Assembly (NCBI GenBank): GCA_035626475.1
Contig: DASPNP010000067.1
Span: forward strand, 1 to 46,554
Length of the DNA stretch: 46,554 nt
Direction: 5' to 3'
From: DASPKT01 sp035626475
GTDB lineage: Bacteria; Pseudomonadota; Alphaproteobacteria; Azospirillales; Azospirillaceae
Below, in pieces: positions 41,553 to 46,554 of the stretch; within the stretch, counting starts at the first letter, position 1, and each line of letters opens with the position of its first letter. The notes beneath the pieces were generated by a model. The model searched no databases and was not told the origin of the DNA. It saw only the letters and a program-made list of their open reading frames with translations. Both the position numbers and the translations under genes were made by a program.

Positions 41553-42668
41553 TCATGCCGTCAGCCCCCGGCGGGCCAGCTCGGCGGCGGCCTGGTCGAC
41601 GCGGTCCACGGCCACCTGGCCCGACAGCCACTCGGCCAGCTCGCCCAACCCGTCCTCCAGCTCCACACGCGGCTCGTAGCCCAGCAGGGCGCGGGCCTTG
41701 GCGATGTCGGCGAAGCAGTGGCGGATGTCGCCGACGCGGAACTTGTTGGTAATCTCGGCCTGGATGTGGCTCTTGCCGATGGTCTCGGCCAGCGCCTCGC
41801 CGATCTGGCGCACCGTGTAGCTGCGGCCCGAGCCGACATTGAAGGTGTGCCCGGCCGCGCCCGGCTTCTCCAGCGCCAGCGCGCAGGCCCGCGCCACGTC
41901 CTTGACCGAGACGAAGTCGCGCATCTGCCTTCCGTCCTCGAACACCAGCGGACGGTTCCCGTTCAGCAGCCGCGAGGCGAAGATCGCCAGCACGCCCGTG
42001 TAGGGGTTGGAGAGCGCCTGGCGGGTGCCGTAGACGTTGAAGAAGCGCATCGCCGCGGTCGGGATGCCGTAGGCGTTCCCGATCAGCAGGCACTGGCGCT
42101 CCTGCACATACTTGCCCAGCGCATAGATCGAGGCCAGCGCCGGGCGCTTCTCCTCGGGGGTCGGCAGCGGGGTCAGCACCTCGCCGCTGGCGCTGCGCAC
42201 CTCCCACTCGCCGCGCTTCATCTGCTCGGCCGGCCGCTCCTCGCCCTCGACGATCTGGCCCGACGGGGTGCGGTACAGGCCCTCGCCGTAGATGCTCATC
42301 GAGGAGGCGACCAGCAGCTTGGCCACCGGCTTCTCGATCAGCGCCTCCAGCAGGACGGCGGTGCCCAGATCGTTGATGCCGGTGTACTCGGCGACCTGGT
42401 ACATGCTCTGGCCTACGCCGACGGCGGCGGCGAAATGGACGACCTCGTCCACGCCCTCGAGCGAGCGGCGTACGGCATCGGGGTCGCGGACGTCGCCGAC
42501 GATCAGCTCGACCTCGGGATCGAGGTAGTCGGGCCGGCGGCGGTCGGGATGGACCTGCGCCACCAGGCAATCCAGGGCGCGGACCCGGTGGCCCTGCGCC
42601 AGCAGCAGGTCGGCCAGATGGGACCCGATGAAGCCGGCACCGCCCGTGATCAGGATGGTCTTCGCCAT
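41553..42668 (-). CDS. NAD-dependent nucleotide-sugar epimerase (dTDP-L-rhamnose-4-epimerase-like)
   Basis: A 371-residue extended SDR. It has TGGAGFIGSHLADLL, a catalytic serine region LLVASSMSIYGEG and the YxxxK motif YALGK. The AAMRFFNVYGTRQALSNPYTGVLAIFASRLLNG block and RQMRDFVSVKDVARAC are close to proteins annotated as dTDP-L-rhamnose 4-epimerases. An insertion of about 50 residues between the Ser and Tyr motifs (TPSGQIVEGEERPAEQMKRGEWEV and onward) is typical of that subgroup. GAGGT precedes ATG 42668. It is the first gene of the six-gene minus-strand cluster, followed closely by a second epimerase and four glycosyltransferases. Confidence 0.88.
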   Translation of the reverse strand: MAKTILITGGAGFIGSHLADLLLAQGHRVRALDCLVAQVHPDRRRPDYLDPEVELIVGDVRDPDAVRRSLEGVDEVVHFAAAVGVGQSMYQVAEYTGINDLGTAVLLEALIEKPVAKLLVASSMSIYGEGLYRTPSGQIVEGEERPAEQMKRGEWEVRSASGEVLTPLPTPEEKRPALASIYALGKYVQERQCLLIGNAYGIPTAAMRFFNVYGTRQALSNPYTGVLAIFASRLLNGNRPLVFEDGRQMRDFVSVKDVARACALALEKPGAAGHTFNVGSGRSYTVRQIGEALAETIGKSHIQAEITNKFRVGDIRHCFADIAKARALLGYEPRVELEDGLGELAEWLSGQVAVDRVDQAAAELARRGLTA

Positions 42669-43015
42669 TTATACCTCGGTCGCTGGAGTCGAGCGCGGCG
42701 GACCCGGGCGGGCCCCCGCGACGTTTCGGGAAGGGACGGCCGAACGGCGGCGCCCGGGGTCGTTGCCCAAGGCTCTCCGCCGACGCACGCTCGAAAGGCG
42801 CATGTCAGCCTGTTCGATCAGGGAATACGGTCGTCGGGTTCAACGAGGCCCCCTTCATCTAAGTTCCAGCTTCTTCTTCATCTTCATTGATGCTGAGTCC
42901 AATGGCCCTCCGGCACATAGCCATAGGGGGAGGATGGCTAATCCGGATGCGGGCCCGCTGGCGCGGTAGCCGCCAGGGCTGGTAAAGCTGTCGGCCCGAT
43001 CCAGGAGGCGCCGCG
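42669..43015. other. Intergenic region between divergent epimerase and cystathionine gamma-synthase genes
   Basis: This 347-bp region has no supported gene. It includes a less GC-rich stretch near 42860-42900 and must hold the promoter of the glycosyltransferase cluster and that of the downstream PLP enzyme. I could not place either with confidence. No riboswitch consensus was recognised. Confidence 0.5.
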
Positions 43016-44167
43016 ATGGCCGAGCAGAACAGCAAGCCCGACACGATCCTCGCCCAGGCCACCGGGGTGGACCCGCACAGCCGCGCCGTCGTGCCGCCGA
43101 TCCACATGGCCAGCACCTACGAGCGGCCGGCCGAGGGCGGCTACCAGGGCGCGCGCTGCTACGCCCGGGCGGAGAACCCGACCTTCGAGACGGCGGAGAC
43201 GGTGCTGACCGCGCTGGAGGGGGGTGCCGCGTCTATGCTGTTCTCCTCCGGCATGGCGGCGGCGACGGCGGTGTTCCAGGCGTTGCGGCCCGGCGACCAC
43301 GTCATCGCGCCGAAGGTCATGTATTGGGGCCTGCGCAAGTGGCTGCTGACCTGGGCCGCCGAGTGGGGCATCGAGACCAGCCTGGTCGACATGTCCGACC
43401 TCCAGGCCGTGTCCGCGGCGGTCCAGCCGGGTCGCACAAAGCTGATCTGGGCGGAGACCCCGGCCAACCCGACCTGGGAGATCACCGACCTCGCCGGCGT
43501 GGCGGAGATCGCGCGCCGGGCGGGAGCGCGGCTGGCGGTGGACAACACGGTGCCGACGCCGCTGCTGACCCGGCCGCTGGATCTCGGCGCCGACATCGTC
43601 ATGCATTCGGCGACCAAGTACCTGAACGGCCACAGCGACCTCATCGCCGGCACGCTGACCACGAAGGCGGCGGACGAATTCTGGGAGCGCTGCGCCTATG
43701 TCCGCGCCTCGGGCGGCGCCATCCTCGGCACGCTGGAGGCCTGGCTGCTGCAGCGGGGCATGCGGACCCTGTCGGTGCGCCTCGACCGCTGCCAGCAGAA
43801 CGCGATGGCGGTGGCGCGGCACTTCGAGGGCCATCCCATGGTGGCCCAGATCCTCTATCCAGGCCTGCCCAGCCATCCGCAGCACGAACTCGCGGCGCGG
43901 CAGATGCGGGGCGGCTTCAGCGGGATGCTGTCGCTGCGGGTGAAGGCGGGCCGGGAGGCGGCGCTGGCCGTGCCCACCCTGACCCGCACCTGGAAGCACG
44001 CGACCTCGCTGGGCGGCGTGGAGAGCCTGATGGAGCACCGCGCCTCGGTGGAGGGGCCCGACACGCCCGCGGCTCCCGACCTGCTGCGCCTGTCCTGCGG
44101 CATCGAGGCGGCGTCCGACCTGATCGCCGACCTGGAGCAGGCGCTGGAGCGCGCGTCGCGGGGCTGA
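43016..44167 (+). CDS. Cystathionine gamma-synthase/lyase-family PLP enzyme
   Basis: A 383-residue trans-sulfuration enzyme of the Cys/Met metabolism PLP family. The PLP lysine is Lys201 in SATKYLNGHSD. Other blocks are VVPPIHMASTY, MLFSSGMAAATAVFQALRPGDHVIAPKVMYWG, IWAETPANPTWEITDL and RTLSVRLDRCQQNA, ending in LLRLSCGIE. The family includes cystathionine gamma-synthases, beta- and gamma-lyases and O-acyl-homoserine sulfhydrylases, which sequence alone does not separate. CAGGAGGCG gives a good ribosome binding site for ATG 43016. It is cytoplasmic. It stands alone and is divergent from the glycan cluster. Confidence 0.9.
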   Translation: MAEQNSKPDTILAQATGVDPHSRAVVPPIHMASTYERPAEGGYQGARCYARAENPTFETAETVLTALEGGAASMLFSSGMAAATAVFQALRPGDHVIAPKVMYWGLRKWLLTWAAEWGIETSLVDMSDLQAVSAAVQPGRTKLIWAETPANPTWEITDLAGVAEIARRAGARLAVDNTVPTPLLTRPLDLGADIVMHSATKYLNGHSDLIAGTLTTKAADEFWERCAYVRASGGAILGTLEAWLLQRGMRTLSVRLDRCQQNAMAVARHFEGHPMVAQILYPGLPSHPQHELAARQMRGGFSGMLSLRVKAGREAALAVPTLTRTWKHATSLGGVESLMEHRASVEGPDTPAAPDLLRLSCGIEAASDLIADLEQALERASRG

Positions 44168-44215
44168 GGCTTCGCCGGAGATGGGTGAGCCACGAAGCGG
44201 AGAGGCTGCCGCGTG

Positions 44216-44351
44216 GTGCGTCCTTCGACAGGCTCAGGATGAGGGAAGGGGTGCGCTAGGCACTCCTGGTACTCGCGTCATGAGGGAAAGCGTATCCATG
44301 CCAAGGGGAGCAGCAATAAGGTCCTCATCCTGAGCCTGTCGAAGGACGCAC
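44216..44351 (+). repeat. Inverted repeat, family C (copy 2)
   Basis: Perfect 29-bp arms lie at 44216-44244 (GTGCGTCCTTCGACAGGCTC...) and 44323-44351. The loop carries the GTGCGCTAGGCACTC and GGGGAGCAGC blocks shared with copy 1 at 5651-5771. It lies in the 418-bp convergent gap between the PLP-enzyme and small exported-protein genes; the remainder of that gap (44352-44585) shows nothing I can name. Confidence 0.87.
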
Positions 44352-44585
44352 ACCATCCGCGCTGCCAACCCGTGCCGGATCGGCGCATCCCGCTGCACCC
44401 TTCGGTTCGCGGCGAACCGTGCGGCCGGCTTCCCGGATCACCCCCCCGGAAATGACGACGGGGGTGCCGGCGTCCGTCTTGCCCCATCGGCCGCCCGCAC
44501 CCCCGTCCTGAGGCCCCTCCCCCCCGAGAGAGGCCGTCGGAGCCGGCCTAGGTGGCCGCTCCGAACCCCTGAATTCCGTCCCGCC

Positions 44586-45068
44586 TTAGAGGCGGGTGCG
44601 CGCCGCCAGCGCGTCCAGCCGGCCCATCTGCTCCGCCTCGATGACCGCGCGGTCCTGCTCCGTCTCCTTGGCGCGCTGCGCCCGGTCGCGCTCGGCCATG
44701 CGCAGCACGGTCTGCAGGTCGCCCATCTCGTTGCCCGCCGCATCGGGCATGGAGGCGAGCTTGCGGGTCACGCCGCCCCCCTTGCCCTCCGGCAGGTCGC
44801 TCAGCCGCGCGGCGCGATGGGCCGCCAGCACCCGCTGGCCGACCCGGCGCCACTCCCCGGCCGAGAAGCCGTGGCGCATCGCGATTGCAAGAGCCTCCTC
44901 GCGGTGGAGCAGCTCGTCCGCCAGCGCGTCCTCGCCGCTGGGCGGCGTGACGGCGACCACCTCCTCCGCCGCGGCGACGAACCGGCCCACCTGGTCGGCG
45001 GTCAGCGGCGCGCGCTCCAGCCACGGAGTCGAGAGGACGAAGAGTAGGGAGACAACCGCGAGACGCAT
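44586..45068 (-). CDS. Small exported hypothetical protein
   Basis: A 160-residue protein. ATG 45068 has GGAGTGA 6 nt upstream and gives a short hydrophobic leader (MRLAVVSLLFVLSTPWLERA), a probable signal peptide or membrane anchor; the frame extends to 45143 without a site. The rest is highly charged and helical, with a likely coiled coil in the C-terminal third (LQTVLRMAERDRAQRAKETEQDRAVIEAEQMGRL). No family is recognised. A TATAAG -10-like box lies at 45102-45097 on the minus strand. Confidence 0.72.
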   Translation of the reverse strand: MRLAVVSLLFVLSTPWLERAPLTADQVGRFVAAAEEVVAVTPPSGEDALADELLHREEALAIAMRHGFSAGEWRRVGQRVLAAHRAARLSDLPEGKGGGVTRKLASMPDAAGNEMGDLQTVLRMAERDRAQRAKETEQDRAVIEAEQMGRLDALAARTRL

Positions 45069-45257
45069 CGGCTTATCACTCCGATCGATAGTGGTACTTA
45101 TACTGCGACGAGCTTCATCACGCCAGCAAAAAAGCAAGGCCACGTTTGATCTTAGCTAAACCGGATGGGTAAAATTCTACTTAATCGCCGTACTTTCCCT
45201 TGGGGCTTTTCTTGGACATTCGAAGAGGATTGAGAAAAGATTTATATAAAAATGTCC

Positions 45258-45779
45258 TCATTCACCCGGGACTGGTGCCGCCATTGGTGCGCCGACCGCC
45301 GCCAGCGCGGCCCGGGCGCGGGCGTCGGGGTCGCCGCCCGGCGGCCGGGCAAGCCCCTTCCAGTCGCCGCGCAGCGCCTTCAGCGCCTGCCGCTCCGCCT
45401 CGATCTCCGCCGCCGTGCGGATGCCCAGGCGGCGGAGCAGCGACACCGGCGGGCACCAGCCCTGGATGGCGTGCTGCAGCAGGAACACCCCCATCCCCGC
45501 CCCCAGCCAGCGCCAGTGCGGCGACCAGACCTCGCCGGCGCCCATCCCGGCGAGCAGCAGCAGGGCGGCGTTGGCCTCCAGCGTCCGCTCGATGTCCCAC
45601 TCGCGGTCCAGCTCCTCCAGCCGCTCGCCGATCAGGTGCGGGTGGCGGGCGTAGTAGTGGACGCTGTCGCCGATCCGCCGCCAGATCCGCCGGTTGGCGG
45701 AGGCCGGGCTGTGCTCGGCGACGCGGCTGCCGGTGCGCGGCAGGCGGCGGTTGATGCGGCGGGCGGTCTCGAGGGTCAT
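45258..45779 (-). CDS. DUF2892-like membrane protein
   Basis: A 173-residue protein with a central pair of hydrophobic segments (ANAALLLLAGMGAGEVW and RWLGAGMGVFLLQHAIQGW) of the DUF2892/YgaP transmembrane type. Before them lies a helical block RRIGDSVHYYARHPHLIGERLEELDREWDIERTLE, after them CPPVSLLRRLGIRTAAEIEAERQALKALRGDW, a combination common in alphaproteobacterial hypothetical membrane proteins. In some relatives a rhodanese domain is joined; here it is absent. ATG 45779 is preferred; ATG 45800 (GGGGCG upstream) and 45875 are alternatives. The function is unknown. The 189-bp AT-rich gap after it contains no gene. Confidence 0.75.
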   Translation of the reverse strand: MTLETARRINRRLPRTGSRVAEHSPASANRRIWRRIGDSVHYYARHPHLIGERLEELDREWDIERTLEANAALLLLAGMGAGEVWSPHWRWLGAGMGVFLLQHAIQGWCPPVSLLRRLGIRTAAEIEAERQALKALRGDWKGLARPPGGDPDARARAALAAVGAPMAAPVPGE

Positions 45780-45897
45780 GGGAGGGTCCCGGCCGGCCAT
45801 CGCCCCGAAATCCGATTCGGGGAAAGAGCGATCCAGCGGTGCCCGAACAACGGGAGCGGCCCCGCTGTTCCGCATGGCGGTGGCACCACCATCGCAC

Positions 45898-45926
45898 TTG
45901 CACCTAGCCCTTGCGTAGCCTAGGTT
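45898..45926 (+). promoter_or_regulatory. Candidate promoter of the exported protein gene
   Basis: TTGCAC (45898-45903), a 17-bp spacer and TAGGTT (45921-45926) lie 45 bp before the ATG at 45972. Confidence 0.4.
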
Positions 45927-45971
45927 CGCGCGGCCCTCTCCCTAGCAGGTTGGCGTCCCTTGTCCAGCACC

Positions 45972-46554
45972 ATGCTCCGCAGCCTCCTCGCCGCCGGTAC
46001 CGCCCTCGCGCTCGCCGGCGCGGCCCACGCGCAGTCGAGCGGCCCCGCCGCCGGCACCGTCCCGCCCTCGCAGCAGACGCAAGCCCCGGCCGGCGGTCTG
46101 ATCCTGCCGGGCACCGTGGCCCCCACCCAGGGCGTCGCCGCCCCCACGCCGGCGCCCCAGGCGCCCGCCGCGCAGCAGCGCCCGGCCGCGCAGGCGCTGG
46201 CGCGTGAACGGGTGGCCGCGGCGCAGCAGCACGATGTAGCGGTCCTTGAGCAGCTGCAGCTTCTGCGTGTCCTTGACCATGGGCAGGAAACCGAAGGCGA
46301 CGTCGATCCGCCCGGCGTCGAGCGCCGCGCCGATCTCGTTGCGCGGCACCGGCAGCGTCTCGATGCGCAGGCCCGGCGCCCGCGCGCGCAGCTCGCCCAT
46401 CAGCGGGGGCAGGAAGCGGCCCTCGCCGATGTCGCTCATGTGGATGCGGAAGGTGCGGCGCGAGTCGCGCGGCTCGAAGCCCGCCGATTCGCCCAGCGCC
46501 TGCTCGAGCGTGACGAGCGCATGCCGCACCGGGCCCGCAAGCCGCTCCGCCTTG
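45972..46554 (+). CDS. Exported Pro/Ala/Gln-rich protein, probably interrupted
   Basis: ATG 45972 gives a clear signal peptide (MLRSLLAAGTALALAGAAHAQ), followed by a low-complexity stretch rich in Pro, Ala, Gln and Gly up to about 46200. From there the frame stays open to the window edge, but it runs antisense to a convincing LysR sequence and no longer looks like protein. I therefore think the real gene is cut near 46200, either by a rearrangement or by an assembly join. The family is not recognised; envelope chaperones and isomerases of alphaproteobacteria can start this way. The right end is open. Confidence 0.5.
   Translation, partial: MLRSLLAAGTALALAGAAHAQSSGPAAGTVPPSQQTQAPAGGLILPGTVAPTQGVAAPTPAPQAPAAQQRPAAQALARERVAAAQQHDVAVLEQLQLLRVLDHGQETEGDVDPPGVERRADLVARHRQRLDAQARRPRAQLAHQRGQEAALADVAHVDAEGAARVARLEARRFAQRLLERDERMPHRARKPLRL
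46200..46554 (-). pseudogene. LysR-type regulator fragment (effector domain start)
   Basis: Reading leftward from the window edge, the minus strand encodes KAERLAGPVRHALVTLEQAL, then TFRIHMSDIGEGRFLPPLMGELRARAPGLRIETL, IGAALDAGRIDVAFGFLP and YIVLLRRGHPF. This is the end of a LysR linker helix and the first half of its effector domain. The helix-turn-helix would lie outside the window. At about 46200 the similarity stops: the frame continues to a stop at 45942 but as low-complexity arginine/glycine sequence antisense to an exported protein. The C-terminal 90 or more residues of a normal LysR protein are missing, so it is a broken gene or a misjoined contig. Confidence 0.7.

Noticed and set aside
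42669..43015. SAM or SAH riboswitch before the cystathionine gamma-synthase-family gene
   Set aside because: I looked for SAM-II-like GCTAA/AAAGC pairing but found no convincing pseudoknot; only scattered short matches.

Overview
This is a high-GC, gene-dense chromosomal segment from an alphaproteobacterium, most likely of the Rhodospirillales/Azospirillaceae type. I infer this from the gene families and gene order: the proA-nadD-rsfS-rlmH and gpmI-envC-ctpA-deacetylase blocks, PhaR, and a GH17-GT2 beta-glucan synthase. No rRNA or tRNA marker is present to fix the taxon. No CRISPR array, prophage or transposase gene was seen.

Layout. 1-5498 (+): the end of a sulfate ABC transporter (cysW, cysA), proA, then nadD-rsfS-rlmH and an exported TPR protein. 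5820-8665 (-): ornithine aminotransferase (rocD), arginase (rocF) and an AsnC-type regulator. 9024-14537 (+): gpmI-envC-ctpA and a divergent polysaccharide deacetylase, a cell-envelope and division operon. 14755-18451 (-): a four-gene unit (MDR oxidoreductase, two SDRs, an APH-like kinase) behind a promoter that carries a perfect palindromic operator. 18545-19680: an AT-rich islet with one DUF4365 gene. 19677-21479: a D-amino-acid oxidase with a lipoprotein/Tat-like leader, divergent from an exported RidA. 21874-24210: phaR, divergent from a PhaE-like/PhaC-like pair whose reading frames overlap by 206 bp. 24346-27792: a 5TMR-PAS hybrid histidine kinase and an M14 carboxypeptidase. 27954-33367: a HIT protein, a GH17-GT2 beta-glucan synthase, egtB and a small DUF2267-like protein. 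33484-35350: a CX5R phosphatase and modA, separated by a 271-bp non-coding element with terminal inverted repeats. 35854-42668 (-): six tightly coupled genes, two nucleotide-sugar epimerases and four glycosyltransferases, three of them CgeB-like. 43016-46554: a cystathionine gamma-synthase-family enzyme, two small proteins, and a suspicious junction between an exported protein and a LysR fragment.

The points that best repay a second look are these. The D-amino-acid oxidase has its family C-terminal motifs placed before the FAD-binding Rossmann motif, so it looks circularly permuted, and it faces an exported RidA that could clear its imine product. The CgeB/epimerase cluster looks like an uncharacterised surface-glycan or glycosylation locus. 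The PhaE/PhaC out-of-frame overlap, the terminal-inverted-repeat element touching the modA stop codon, and the DUF4365 islet are also notable. Several families of long inverted repeats sit at the ends of transcription units throughout.
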